From CADEDV01 sp048498035 (GTDB taxonomy: Bacteria > Bacteroidota > Bacteroidia > Chitinophagales > Chitinophagaceae), in contig JBEHYT010000006.1 of the NCBI GenBank assembly GCA_048498035.1, forward strand, positions 140,143 through 204,142: a stretch of DNA of 64,000 nucleotides, read 5' to 3'. Made by a program: the position numbers and the translations under genes. Below the pieces are notes generated by a model. The model searched no databases, was not told where the DNA came from, and saw only the letters and a list, made by a program, of their open reading frames with translations. This document shows positions 1-8,686 of the stretch, piece by piece; positions within the stretch are counted from its first letter, which is position 1, and each line of letters begins with the position of its first letter.

Positions 1-66
1 ACCCATTACGTCGATCAATAACGTAATGAAAATAAATCCGATCGCAGGTTTTCGGGAGCCAGCCAT
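1..66 (-). CDS. MFS transporter, TCR/Tet type (5' end only)
   Basis: Only the first 22 codons lie in the window; the gene continues beyond position 1. The reverse strand reads ATG at 66-64 and then MAGSRKPAIGFIFITLLIDV, a short basic leader followed by the start of a first membrane helix containing the LIDVMG stretch that opens TCR/Tet-family major facilitator drug/proton antiporters. It is transcribed divergently from the ompA-like gene, so the 195 bp between them should hold both promoters. The family call rests on a short N-terminus only and substrate cannot be inferred. Confidence 0.6.
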   Translation of the reverse strand, partial: MAGSRKPAIGFIFITLLIDVMG

Positions 67-189
67 AGACTGAAAAAATAGTGCAAAAACGCGTTTTTTT
101 TGCAGTCGGGGTGCATTTTCTTTCATTCAGGCATGTTTTTAGGTTAAGAGAATTAACAAAGCCTGAAGAATTGCCGACTTTAGCCGGTT

Positions 190-197
190 TACCTTTG
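190..197 (+). promoter_or_regulatory. Putative -7 promoter box of the ompA-like gene
   Basis: TACCTTTG matches the Bacteroidota -7 consensus TAnnTTTG exactly. It lies about 65 bp upstream of the OmpA lipoprotein start. A TTG at 171-173 could be the -33 element, although the spacing is slightly short. Confidence 0.4.
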
Positions 198-261
198 GCT
201 CCCGTTACCACTAAGCCTTCTGATCCTATATCCCTTCATTTTTTCACTAAACACATTAAAC

Positions 262-1152
262 ATGAAACTGAACCAGCTCATTTTGACCGCGTCTTCATCT
301 GTTCTCCTGTTTTCCTGCGTTAGTACAAAAAAATTCAAAGCAGCACAACTACAGTACACGGAACTGCAAGGCAAATACAATTTGCTGCAATCAGATCTCA
401 CTAATTGCAACACGGATAAAGATGCATTGGCGCGCCAGAAGAATGCGCTTGAAAATGACAATGCTTCTCTCAATGGCAAAGTGAACGACCTGAACAAACA
501 GATCGATTACCTGAAGCAAAACAGTACGCAACTACTGAAGCAACTGGAAGATCTTTCTATTATATCCGCAGCCCAGTCTGACAACATCAAGAAGTCGCTG
601 GAAAATATCGGCGCTAAAGACGCCTATATCCAAACGCTGCAGCAGCAAATGGCCCGCAAAGATTCACTGAATATGGCGCTGGTCATGAACCTTAAAGGCG
701 CCATCGGGAACCTGGACGACCAGGACATCAACATTAAAGTTGATAAAAGCGTAGTGTACATTGATATCTCCGACAAACTTCTTTTCAAAAGTGGCAAGTA
801 TGAGGTAACGCCGCAGGCGAAAGTAGTGCTGGGTAAAGTAGCAATGGTATTGAAAAACCAGCCCGATATCGAATTTATGGTGGAAGGTAATACCGATAAT
901 GTTCCGTATAGAAGCGGCGTATTGCTCGACAACTGGGATCTGAGTGTGAAGCGTGCCACAGCCGTGGTTCGGATCCTGCAAAATCAATATGGCCTTGATC
1001 CGGCAAAGATGGCTGCCGCAGGCCGCAGCGAGTACAAGCCGGTAGACGACAACTCAACAGCCGCCGGAAGAGCTGCTAACCGCCGCACAAGGATCGTGAT
1101 CCTTCCGCAGCTGGATCAGTTCTTCAAACTGCTGGAGCCCCAAAAGCAATAA
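262..1152 (+). CDS. OmpA family lipoprotein with coiled-coil stalk
   Basis: A 296-aa envelope protein that should tie the outer membrane to peptidoglycan. The N-terminus is a lipoprotein signal (SSSVLLFSC lipobox, Cys at about 19). Residues 28-150 are rich in Gln, Asn, Asp and Leu with heptad character, suggesting a periplasmic coiled coil. Residues 165-290 form an OmpA/MotB C-terminal domain: the EGNTDNVPY segment, NWDLSVKRA, GRSEYKPV and the closing NRRTRIVI, which include the usual diaminopimelate-contacting Asp and Arg positions. The last 90 bases and the downstream hairpin recur twice more in tandem, so the gene end has been duplicated without the rest. Start ATG at 262 gives a clean signal peptide. 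Confidence 0.92.
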   Translation: MKLNQLILTASSSVLLFSCVSTKKFKAAQLQYTELQGKYNLLQSDLTNCNTDKDALARQKNALENDNASLNGKVNDLNKQIDYLKQNSTQLLKQLEDLSIISAAQSDNIKKSLENIGAKDAYIQTLQQQMARKDSLNMALVMNLKGAIGNLDDQDINIKVDKSVVYIDISDKLLFKSGKYEVTPQAKVVLGKVAMVLKNQPDIEFMVEGNTDNVPYRSGVLLDNWDLSVKRATAVVRILQNQYGLDPAKMAAAGRSEYKPVDDNSTAAGRAANRRTRIVILPQLDQFFKLLEPQKQ

Positions 1153-1560
1153 GACAAGATCTCAACTAGAAGAAGCAACCATGCCCCTAACCCCACACTT
1201 TAGTGTGGGGTTAGGGGCATTCTTCGTTGCCGGAAGAGCTGCTAACCGTCGCACACGCATCGTGATCCTTCCGCAGCTGGATCAGTTCTTCAAACTGCTG
1301 GAACCCCAAAAGGAATAAGACAAGATTTTAAATAGAAGAAGCATCCATGCGCCCGGCCCCACACTTTAGTGTGGGGGCTGGGCGCATTCTTCATTGCCGG
1401 AAGAGCTGCTAACCGTCGCACAAGGATCGTGATCCTTCCGCAGCTGGATCAGTTCTTCAAACTGCTGGAACCCCAAAAGGAATAAGACAAGATCTCAACT
1501 AGAAGAAGCATCCATGCGCCCGGCCCCACACTTTAGTGTGGGGGCTGGGCGCATTCTTCC
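1063..1560 (+). repeat. Three tandem ~166-bp repeats: 3' end of ompA-like gene plus hairpin
   Basis: Units begin at 1063 (inside the gene), 1229 and 1396, a period of 166-167 bp. Each contains the last ~90 bp of the OmpA coding sequence through the TAA stop, a short spacer, and a large hairpin followed by ATTCTTC. Copies 2 and 3 carry identical hairpins; copy 1 has a hairpin whose two arms differ from the others in a compensatory way. Copies 2 and 3 have no start and cannot be genes. They fill the gap before the antiporter gene. Confidence 0.9.
1181..1220 (+). terminator. Large hairpin after ompA-like gene (copy 1 of 3)
   Basis: Perfect inverted repeat with an 18-bp stem (ATGCCCCTAACCCCACAC) and a TTTA loop, 28 bp after the stop codon. 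It has no real U-tract. Related hairpins sit at 1347-1387 and 1514-1554. It may act as a terminator or 3' stabiliser; it also belongs to a palindrome family seen at 46.65 and 52.85 kb. Confidence 0.65.
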
Positions 1561-1603
1561 AAAAATATCCAGCCCACTCTAACGGGTAGGGCTGGATTAT
1601 TTT

Positions 1604-3196
1604 TTACCGCCGCAACCTCGCTTCTTCCAGGTCAAGTTCATGCTCCCGCTCGCGGATCATCTCTTCATCATATTCCCGGCTGTGCCGAAAGCGATTTAAT
1701 TCCGTTCTTCGCACTTCAATAATCTCCAGTAACATCGTGCGATAGCGCGGCAATGCAAAATTTTCTTCAACCGCTTCCTCTTTTTCCAGGGATTTCCTGG
1801 CAATATTGATCATCCGCTCATAGCGGTCGCGAACGCGCTTATACGCTTCTACACGCTGTATATCCGCCTGGTAATTGGTATCCAGGTGAGCAAGCACTGC
1901 CTCTGCCAGGTGAATGCGTAACGAAGTATTTTGGAGACGCTCAGATTCTTTTTCATTCGCTTCAATCTTCAATCCACGGATCAATGGCTTCAGGGTAAGG
2001 CCCTGTATAACCAGTGTTATCAGTATTACGACAAATGTGATAAACAAAATAAGATTTCGGAACGGGAAAGGGTGCGGGCCAATTGTAAGCGGGATGGCCA
2101 GCGCCGAGGCCAATGAAACAACACCGCGCATGCCACTCCAGGCTACCAGCAATACCGTTCGCCAGCCGGGATTGGGCTCATTGGTACGAATACGTTTAAA
2201 CAGCCATCGTGGAATATAAGCACCGGGAAAAACCCAGATGATCCGGATTACGATGGTAACAAGACTAATGATCAGCGCATACCGGATTGCCTGCACCATT
2301 GAATAATCACCAAGTCCTTTTACAATACCCGGCAACTGTAAACCAATTAATATAAATACAAAACCATTGAGCAGGAAGGTGAGCGTTTGCCACAGGCCCA
2401 CTACATTCAAACGGCTTTCATAAGAAAATATCTGGTGAGCACGAAAGGAGAGAAATAGCCCGCCACTCACCACCGCCAATACGCCCGACACATTAAAATG
2501 CTCCGCAGTCAGGTACATCACATACGGCGACACCAGCGTAAGCGCCGCATCTACGGCTGGCGTAGTAGGAAAAAAACGATGGATAAAATAAATGATAGTT
2601 GCTATTATTACGCCTATTGCAATCCCAAGGAAGGCAACCAGGAGAAATGTTTTGCCCGCTTCCCAAACATGAAACTGTGCAGTAATAATCGCTGCTACAG
2701 CAAACCGGAACACGATCAAACTGGATGCATCATTTACCAGGCTTTCTCCTTCCAAAATAGTTACAACACGTTTGGGAATTCGCAACCCCTGTAATACCGA
2801 TGTCGCCGCAATCGCATCCGGCGGTGAAATAATACCACCCAGCAAAAATCCAAACGCCAACGGGAAACCGGGGATGATGGCATGAGCAACCCACGCCACA
2901 GCCGCCGAAGTAAAAATGACAAGTCCAAACGCCAGCAAACTGATCGGTCGCCGAAATCGCCAAAAATCAACCCACGACGTATTCCAGGCCGCGGAATACA
3001 ATAAAGGAGGCAAAAAAATGAGAAAGACAACGTCCGGTTCCAGGGAAATTTCAGGCATGCCGCGCACGAGGCTTATGCCCAGTCCGGCAATAACAAGCAA
3101 AATTGGATAGGAGATACGAAGCTTGTCGCTCAGCATTGCCAGGATGGCAATTCCAAAAAGAAGCGCAATAACAAGAAGGAGATGGTCCTGGATCAT
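1604..3196 (-). CDS. Na+/H+ antiporter, CPA1 (NhaP/NHE-like)
   Basis: A 530-aa inner-membrane cation/proton antiporter. About 12 hydrophobic helices occupy residues 1-410. The ion-binding core is visible as ISPPDAIAATSV and the following EGESLVNDASSL, typical of CPA1 members, where the ND pair helps bind Na+ and H+. The last ~110 residues are a charged, helical cytosolic tail rich in Arg and Glu. ATG at 3196 was chosen over an upstream in-frame TTG at 3214 because hydrophobic sequence starts immediately after it. The gene stands alone, convergent with the ompA repeat region. Exact cation preference cannot be read from sequence. Confidence 0.88.
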   Translation of the reverse strand: MIQDHLLLVIALLFGIAILAMLSDKLRISYPILLVIAGLGISLVRGMPEISLEPDVVFLIFLPPLLYSAAWNTSWVDFWRFRRPISLLAFGLVIFTSAAVAWVAHAIIPGFPLAFGFLLGGIISPPDAIAATSVLQGLRIPKRVVTILEGESLVNDASSLIVFRFAVAAIITAQFHVWEAGKTFLLVAFLGIAIGVIIATIIYFIHRFFPTTPAVDAALTLVSPYVMYLTAEHFNVSGVLAVVSGGLFLSFRAHQIFSYESRLNVVGLWQTLTFLLNGFVFILIGLQLPGIVKGLGDYSMVQAIRYALIISLVTIVIRIIWVFPGAYIPRWLFKRIRTNEPNPGWRTVLLVAWSGMRGVVSLASALAIPLTIGPHPFPFRNLILFITFVVILITLVIQGLTLKPLIRGLKIEANEKESERLQNTSLRIHLAEAVLAHLDTNYQADIQRVEAYKRVRDRYERMINIARKSLEKEEAVEENFALPRYRTMLLEIIEVRRTELNRFRHSREYDEEMIREREHELDLEEARLRR

Positions 3197-3403
3197 ACTT
3201 AAAATTAAATACAAAACCTATTGGTTGCATCCGCGCCCGCCCGGATGCGATGTATTGAAAATCAATCGATTTCTACCGGTCTGTGTAAAAATCCGACACG
3301 CCGGGTTTAAAAACAGTCCACTCATCGGCAAAAAAGTCCCGTAGTCCCTTTTAACTCCGAAACATTTCGTTTTTCAGCGAGTTTTGACCCAAAGCCATGA
3401 AAC

Positions 3404-5848
3404 ATGAAAGTTCTCCTGTTAAACATCCTGTGTTTTTTCATCACCATAGCCGCCAGTTCCCAGCAGGCTCGCATCAGCGGTCGCGTGCAAAGCAGCCAGG
3501 GCAACGCCATTGAAAATGCCACCGTACTATTACTTCGCGCAGCAGATTCCGCCCTCGTTAAAACCGCCGTTACCGACGCGCAGGGAAGTTTCGACTGGAA
3601 CGACATCGCCGAAGGCACCTACCAGTTGCGCATATCGGCCGTAGGTCACGATACCTACTCATCGGCCAGTATTGCCATTACAGCTAACGGGCATACCAAC
3701 CTGCCAACAATCATCCTTCAACACCAATCCGTAGCGCTGGGCGCCGTAAGCGTTACGGCACGTAAACCATTTATCCAGCGCCTTACCGATCGTATAGTGG
3801 TCAACGTGGAGAATAGCATCGTAAGCGCCGGTAGCTCCGCCATGGATGTATTGGAACGATCCCCGGGCGTAAATGTTGATGCCAATGACAACATCAGCCT
3901 TCGTGGAAAAGCAGGTGTGATCATTATGATAGATGGAAAACCAACGGCCATGACAGGATCAGATCTTGCCAACTACCTGAAAGGCCTGCCCTCGTCCACC
4001 ATTGAGCGGATAGAGATCATCACCAATCCTTCTGCCCGTTATGATGCCGCGGGCAACGCCGGTATCATTGATATCCGGATGAAAAAAGATCAACGTTTTG
4101 GAACTAACGGAACGCTCACGGCCGGCTACGGACAAGGCGTATATCCTAAAGCAAGCGCCGGAGGCACGATTAACTACCGCAATAAAAAAGTAAATGTATT
4201 TGGTAACTACAACTATGCCTATCGTGTGGTATTAAATCACCTGGTGCTGGACAGGAATTTTTATACAGACCAGGGCGTATTTAACGGTGAAGATCTAAAA
4301 GACAACTATACCGTACCCACTTTAAAAACACATACTGCCCGCGCCGGAGTGGATTTCTTCCCCTCTAAAAATACTATCCTGGGTTTTGTTGCAAACGCCA
4401 GTTTTGGGAATTACAGTCGCCGGAACGATAATAATTCAACCGTTATTGATGCTGCACATCAACCGGCCAGCACGTTCAAAACACAAACCTCCGGCACTGA
4501 TCAAAATAAGAATGTGGTGATGAATGGAAATATCAAGCATACTTTTGATACAACAGGCCGGGAAATTACCGCGGATATTGACTATGGCATTTACAACACA
4601 GGCTCACTCTCACGCATCGCAACACAATATTATAAACTGGATGGCTCATCGCTGCAACCCGATTATATCCTCGATGGAGACCAGGACGGCCACCTTCATC
4701 TTTTCACCGTGAAGTCTGACTACACCAACCCGCTTCCGCAACAAGCCAAACTGGAAGCAGGGTTCAAACTCAGTTTTGTCAGCGCCGATAATGATGCAAA
4801 ATTTTGGGATGTGAGCAGCGGTACGCCTGTAAATGATGCCGGTAAAACCAATCATTTCTTTTACCGGGAAAATAATAATGCCGCGTATCTCAACTATTCA
4901 CGGCAATTTAAAAAATTTGATATCCAGTTCGGTCTTCGTGGTGAACAGACAAATATCCATACACGACAGGCTATCGGCAACGTTACCTGGGATTCCAGTT
5001 ACTTCCAATTATTTCCCAGCGCCTTTTTCAATTATAAATTAAAAGAAGACCAGACACTGGGCATTTCCGTTAGCCGCCGCATCGACCGGCCCGGATATTC
5101 ACAGCTAAATCCTTTTTTATACCTGATAGATGTAACTACCTATGCCACTGGCAGCCCCGGACTGTTGCCACAACTAACCTGGTCGTATGAACTTAGCTAT
5201 ACATTAAAGAATCTCAATTTTACGCTGGGGTACAGTCACACGAAGAACAACCAGAACATTGCCATTGCAAAATTCAGGGATGTATTTCCCAACATTCCTG
5301 CAGATGATAATGTGACCGTACAGATACCGATCAACCTGGCTTCGTCAGATTATGTTGGTTTAACTATTGCCGCGCCGCTGCGAATTGCCAAATGGTGGAA
5401 TATGATCAATAATGCCAGCTTCTACTATGAAAAATTCAATGGCAGCCTGGGACAAACACAATTGAATCGTGGCAAGCCCGCCGCATTTATCCAGACAAAT
5501 AACACATTTACATTTAAAAAGGGATGGTCGGCGGAGTTGAGCGCCAACGTGCTTACCGGAGGCCAGTATGGATTTATGGCAAACGATGCGCAATGGGCGG
5601 TGGGTGCGGGAGTGCAACGTACTCTCTGGAAAGGAAAAGGAACGCTTCGGTTGAATATGACGGATATATTCTGGACCAATGTCCCGGGTGCTTTGATCAC
5701 GTATAACAATTATGTAGAACGCTGGCATGCATACCGGGAAACGAGGGTGGCCAATCTTACGTTCACTTACCGGTTTGGAAATGCCAAAGTGCAACAGGCA
5801 CGCAGGCGTACAACAGGTTCTGAAGAAGAACGGCAACGGATCAACTAG
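3404..5848 (+). CDS. Outer membrane beta-barrel protein with carboxypeptidase-regulatory and plug domains
   Basis: An 814-aa TonB-receptor-like outer membrane protein. Residues 1-20 are a signal peptide. Residues 21-105 form a carboxypeptidase regulatory-like beta-sandwich (GRVQSSQGNAIENATV, then the GTYQLRISAVGHD strand). A plug-like domain follows at 115-225 (SAMDVLERSPGV, IMIDGKPT, SARYDAAGNAGIIDI), then a barrel of the OMP_b-brl_3 type. The family often lacks an obvious TonB box, and none is clear here. The stop overlaps by 4 bp with the end of the convergent araC-like gene. An ECF sigma cassette follows; a second such barrel precedes the paralogous cassette at 29.5 kb, suggesting a functional link. 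Confidence 0.88.
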   Translation: MKVLLLNILCFFITIAASSQQARISGRVQSSQGNAIENATVLLLRAADSALVKTAVTDAQGSFDWNDIAEGTYQLRISAVGHDTYSSASIAITANGHTNLPTIILQHQSVALGAVSVTARKPFIQRLTDRIVVNVENSIVSAGSSAMDVLERSPGVNVDANDNISLRGKAGVIIMIDGKPTAMTGSDLANYLKGLPSSTIERIEIITNPSARYDAAGNAGIIDIRMKKDQRFGTNGTLTAGYGQGVYPKASAGGTINYRNKKVNVFGNYNYAYRVVLNHLVLDRNFYTDQGVFNGEDLKDNYTVPTLKTHTARAGVDFFPSKNTILGFVANASFGNYSRRNDNNSTVIDAAHQPASTFKTQTSGTDQNKNVVMNGNIKHTFDTTGREITADIDYGIYNTGSLSRIATQYYKLDGSSLQPDYILDGDQDGHLHLFTVKSDYTNPLPQQAKLEAGFKLSFVSADNDAKFWDVSSGTPVNDAGKTNHFFYRENNNAAYLNYSRQFKKFDIQFGLRGEQTNIHTRQAIGNVTWDSSYFQLFPSAFFNYKLKEDQTLGISVSRRIDRPGYSQLNPFLYLIDVTTYATGSPGLLPQLTWSYELSYTLKNLNFTLGYSHTKNNQNIAIAKFRDVFPNIPADDNVTVQIPINLASSDYVGLTIAAPLRIAKWWNMINNASFYYEKFNGSLGQTQLNRGKPAAFIQTNNTFTFKKGWSAELSANVLTGGQYGFMANDAQWAVGAGVQRTLWKGKGTLRLNMTDIFWTNVPGALITYNNYVERWHAYRETRVANLTFTYRFGNAKVQQARRRTTGSEEERQRIN

Positions 5849-6693
5849 TGAATATGAAGCGATTCCCGGGAGCGTAGGAGTTGTGTCACTTTTGGTCCCA
5901 GGAAATTGGAAAGATGCTTGTGAAAATGACTCCGGTCATAATAACCGTAATCTTCCAGCCGAAAATCATCCCGGCTATGCAGCCAATGTGTGAAAGCCTT
6001 TCGGATGCGCATGATCTGCATTGCTTTTTTGCCGCTGATGCCGGTGCACATTTCAAAATAACGTTGCAGGGTGCGGGACGAAATTTGATACGAAGCTGCC
6101 ACTGCTTCAAGTGACAGGTCAAACTCATTATGCTGGAACCAGCGGTCCAGCAACCCGCTCACAATCGTCATAGGTTTGCTATCGCCTTCATATTTCGCCA
6201 GCAGGCGAACAAAATAGCGCGATAGAAAATTAATCCGTTCTTCAAAATGACCGGCCCGCCGGGCCTTTATCACTGCCTCCTGCTCAACCAGGTAACTCAG
6301 CGGGAAAAAGGAGCCGCGGTATTCGGAAAAATTCACCCGTTTCTCCAGCAGCACCGGCGAAATGCGGAACTTGATCCCAAATAAGTGATTGCCGGGTTTG
6401 TGAAACGACTCTATGGAATTATAGCGCGGCAGTAGCCCGTCATGCCGAACAGTGAACTTCCTGTTTCCGACCTGCATGATGTAGGGTGTACCCAGGTTAA
6501 GGATATAAGTATAGCCGGTATTGGCAAACTGCGCATCTGAAAATCCCCTTGGATAATTTTTCCAAATTGGCTCAAACCTGGTTTCCCAGAAGAAATCAAT
6601 AAAATGCGACAGTGATGCCGGTGGGGGTACGCGGTAGTAGTTACATTCAAAATGATCTGCATCCAGGAATTCAATATGGCGGGGCAATTCCAT
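5845..6693 (-). CDS. AraC family transcriptional regulator
   Basis: A regulator of about 282 aa. The N-terminal two thirds resemble the DUF6597-type ligand-binding part common in Bacteroidota AraC proteins (NYYRVPPP, FIDFFWETRF). The C-terminal ~90 residues hold two helix-turn-helix motifs: DLSLEAVAASYQISSRTLQR and the second at FRLEDYGYYDRSHFHKHL. ATG at 6693 (MELPRHIEF) was preferred to an in-frame TTG at 6759, which would leave almost no room for promoters against the divergent sigma gene. It lies between the beta-barrel gene (tail to tail, 4-bp overlap) and the sigma cassette (divergent), so either may be a target; this is inference. Confidence 0.82.
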   Translation of the reverse strand: MELPRHIEFLDADHFECNYYRVPPPASLSHFIDFFWETRFEPIWKNYPRGFSDAQFANTGYTYILNLGTPYIMQVGNRKFTVRHDGLLPRYNSIESFHKPGNHLFGIKFRISPVLLEKRVNFSEYRGSFFPLSYLVEQEAVIKARRAGHFEERINFLSRYFVRLLAKYEGDSKPMTIVSGLLDRWFQHNEFDLSLEAVAASYQISSRTLQRYFEMCTGISGKKAMQIMRIRKAFTHWLHSRDDFRLEDYGYYDRSHFHKHLSNFLGPKVTQLLRSRESLHIH

Positions 6694-6754
6694 CAAGCCT
6701 AAAGTTAGGCCAGGGAAAATAATTGGCAACCCGAAGGATTTGTTAGCTTGATGC

Positions 6755-6763
6755 GTCAAAACC
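6755..6763 (+). promoter_or_regulatory. 9-mer shared upstream of both ECF sigma genes (copy 1)
   Basis: GTCAAAACC ends 6 nt before the TTG start of the sigma gene. The same 9-mer precedes the paralogous sigma gene at 29507-29515 with a 7-nt spacer, so it is not conserved as protein. It could be a promoter or translational element. Confidence 0.35.
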
Positions 6764-6769
6764 TATTAT

Positions 6770-7327
6770 TTGACGGAAGAGGAACTGATACAGGGCTTAG
6801 CCGCAAAAGACGAAACGGCATTCCGGTGGCTGGTAGAGAGCTATCGCAATCGTGTATTCGGTACTGTTCTGGGAATTGTGCAGGATCACCAGGATGCCGA
6901 AGATGCCAGCCAGGAGGTATTTATCCAGGTATTTGAATCCATTTCATCCTTCCGGCAGCAATCATCACTTTCCACCTGGATCTACCGTATTGCAGTGCAT
7001 AAAGCGCTGGATAAACTTCGCCGCCGCCGAACCCGTGAAAAATTAAGAAAATGGATTCCCTGGTGGATGCCGGCAGACAACCGGGAAGGATTTTATCACC
7101 CGGGGGTGGACCAGGATAACAGGGAACAGGCTGCCATGCTGTTTCGCGCTATCAACAGCCTGCCGGAAAAACAAAGGCTGGCATTTACCCTGATCAAAGT
7201 ACAGGGATTAAGCTACCAGGAAGCTTCCGCCATCCTTCAACAAAACACCAAAGCGCTGGAATCACTGGTAACCAGGGCAAAAGTTAATCTTCAGAAAAAA
7301 CTGGAACCACTCTATAAAAAAATGTGA
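6770..7327 (+). CDS. RNA polymerase ECF sigma-70 factor
   Basis: A 185-aa extracytoplasmic-function sigma factor. Region 2 covers residues ~22-90 (DAEDASQEVFIQVF and the STWIYRIAVHKALDKLRRRR helix that reads the -10). Region 4 covers ~125-180 (LPEKQRLAFTLIKVQGLSYQEA). The start is TTG: the frame is closed by TGA at 6749-6751 and no ATG or GTG lies before the conserved N-terminus EEELIQGLAAKDETAF. It is the first gene of a tight co-oriented run to 10632. A paralogue with the same downstream genes lies at 29523-30095. Confidence 0.9.
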   Translation: MTEEELIQGLAAKDETAFRWLVESYRNRVFGTVLGIVQDHQDAEDASQEVFIQVFESISSFRQQSSLSTWIYRIAVHKALDKLRRRRTREKLRKWIPWWMPADNREGFYHPGVDQDNREQAAMLFRAINSLPEKQRLAFTLIKVQGLSYQEASAILQQNTKALESLVTRAKVNLQKKLEPLYKKM

Positions 7328-7328
7328 C

Positions 7329-7634
7329 ATGAAAAAAGAAATGCCAACACCGCTGGTAGATGAACTACTTCAAAGTGTGGCGGCTATGAAGCAGCCGGAA
7401 ACAGATCCTTTTTTTTATACCCGGCTTCGTGCACGGATGGACCGGGAAACCGCCTCATCCGGCTGGAACTTTTCGCTTCAACCAGCCTGGATTATCGGAA
7501 CACTCGTGCTGTTGCTGCTCGTAAACGGGATAACGCTTGGCATCAGGCAGCATAAGACAGAAGCGGTAAGCCAGTCGCAACCCGGCATACGCGACTTTGC
7601 CCTTTCTTACGACCAAACGGTTACTACTTATTGA
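7329..7634 (+). CDS. One-TM protein, candidate anti-sigma factor
   Basis: A 101-aa protein starting 2 bp after the sigma gene. The cytoplasmic N-terminal half (residues 1-53) contains DPFFYTRLRARMDRE; one membrane helix spans about 56-75 (WIIGTLVLLLLVNGITLGI); a short periplasmic tail follows. The paralogue at 30141-30482 keeps the same layout and the P-FFYTR-x3-R-x2-RE motif. Position and topology suit a membrane anti-sigma that holds the adjacent sigma factor, but no zinc-binding ZAS motif (HxxxCxxC) and no FecR or RskA domain is present. The role is inferred from context only. Confidence 0.7.
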   Translation: MKKEMPTPLVDELLQSVAAMKQPETDPFFYTRLRARMDRETASSGWNFSLQPAWIIGTLVLLLLVNGITLGIRQHKTEAVSQSQPGIRDFALSYDQTVTTY

Positions 7635-7644
7635 TACATCTACC

Positions 7645-8190
7645 ATGGGAACAAGTAAAAATAAATTGCTGACGGCGCTGGTAGCTCTGCTGGTATTAGG
7701 AAACCTTGCAAGCCTGGCTTTTCTCTGGCTGCACAAAGCGCCAAATGCGCAACCGCCTACCGGGGCAAGGGCAGACGCCTTTATTACCCGGGAATTAAAA
7801 CTGGATAGGGTTCAGCAGGAACAGTATCACCAGCTGATGATGGAGCATCGTCGGCAGACCCAGGCGGTACGAATGCAGATCCGGGATGCCAAAGATGCCT
7901 TTTTTGCACTGCTGCAGAACCCGGGAACAACGGACAGCAGTAAAAAACAGGCCGCGGCCAATGTAAGCCGGTATACGGAAGAACTGGACCTGCTCACCTT
8001 TGAACATTTTCAAAAATTACGGGCCATTTGCAATCCAGTTCAGCAACAACGTTTTGACGAGATCATTCACCAGGTAATTGGTATGATGGGTCAGGGACCC
8101 GGTGGCAGACCGCCAGGCGGACCGCAGGGCGGTTCACGAAGCGGACCTCCAGACCGGCCAGAAGGACCACCACCGCCCCCAGGAGAATAG
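7645..8190 (+). CDS. CpxP-like periplasmic metal/stress sensor protein, membrane-anchored
   Basis: A 181-aa protein starting at ATG 7645, 10 bp after the one-TM gene; an upstream in-frame extension would overlap that gene. An N-terminal helix (residues 8-27) probably anchors a periplasmic helical domain (35-150) of the heavy-metal-resistance/CpxP type. The segment ELKLDRVQQEQYHQLM matches the family pattern of a helix rich in Gln and Leu. It shares LDLLTFEHFQKLRAIC followed by Asn and QQ with its paralogue at 30479, including one conserved Cys. The last 35 residues are Pro/Gly-rich and probably disordered. The family senses envelope damage or metals; the ligand here is unknown. Confidence 0.75.
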   Translation: MGTSKNKLLTALVALLVLGNLASLAFLWLHKAPNAQPPTGARADAFITRELKLDRVQQEQYHQLMMEHRRQTQAVRMQIRDAKDAFFALLQNPGTTDSSKKQAAANVSRYTEELDLLTFEHFQKLRAICNPVQQQRFDEIIHQVIGMMGQGPGGRPPGGPQGGSRSGPPDRPEGPPPPPGE

Positions 8191-8264
8191 ATGAACAGCT
8201 ACAAAAAAACAAACCATCACCCGAAGGATTTTAACCACCTCATTCATCCAATTAAAAAGAGCTC

Positions 8265-8663
8265 ATGTACCGGATTGCCACCATTCTCTTCCTCTTTTTT
8301 GCCACCACCCTCGCCGCCCAGCCACCATCTGGGCGGCCCACCATGGAAGAAAGGCTGAAAAAAACCGGGGAATTGTTGCAGCGTGAAGCGCAACTGAATG
8401 CCGATCAGCAGAAAAAACTGCAGGCAATTTTCCGGGATTTTTTCACCGAAGCCGACAAACTTCACAAAAACAATCCTCCACCGCCACCACCTGCTCCAGA
8501 CCCTAAAGTGAAGCAGGCTATGGACAAGCTGGTGAAAGAACGGGATCAAAAAGTAGAAAAACTGCTCACCACAGCGCAATTCAAAAAATACAAGGAAGCG
8601 ATCGGGAAACTTCATCCGCCCGGCCCACCACCACCTCAAAAATCTTCACCTTCTCCACGCTGA
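8265..8663 (+). CDS. Secreted Spy/CpxP-like small helical protein
   Basis: A 132-aa periplasmic protein with a signal peptide (residues 1-18, ending TTLAAQ). Residues 25-118 are helical and charged, interrupted by a proline run (NNPPPPPPAPDP). The C-terminal part RDQKVEKLLTTAQFKKYKEA resembles the RDKQLKELLGKDNFKKFKEE segment of the fourth gene of the second cassette. This looks like a Spy-type chaperone or sensor fold. It is co-oriented with the sigma cassette, 74 bp after the CpxP-like gene and 23 bp before the YHYH gene. Confidence 0.68.
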   Translation: MYRIATILFLFFATTLAAQPPSGRPTMEERLKKTGELLQREAQLNADQQKKLQAIFRDFFTEADKLHKNNPPPPPPAPDPKVKQAMDKLVKERDQKVEKLLTTAQFKKYKEAIGKLHPPGPPPPQKSSPSPR

Positions 8664-8686
8664 TTTTATACAATAACCACCATGGT

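Noticed and set aside
81..323. 80-aa forward frame before ompA-like gene
   Set aside because: It overlaps the OmpA signal peptide in another frame and lies in a promoter region.
1229..1560. Repeat copies 2 and 3 considered as ompA pseudogenes
   Set aside because: They have only the last ~30 codons and no start; better described as tandem repeat units.
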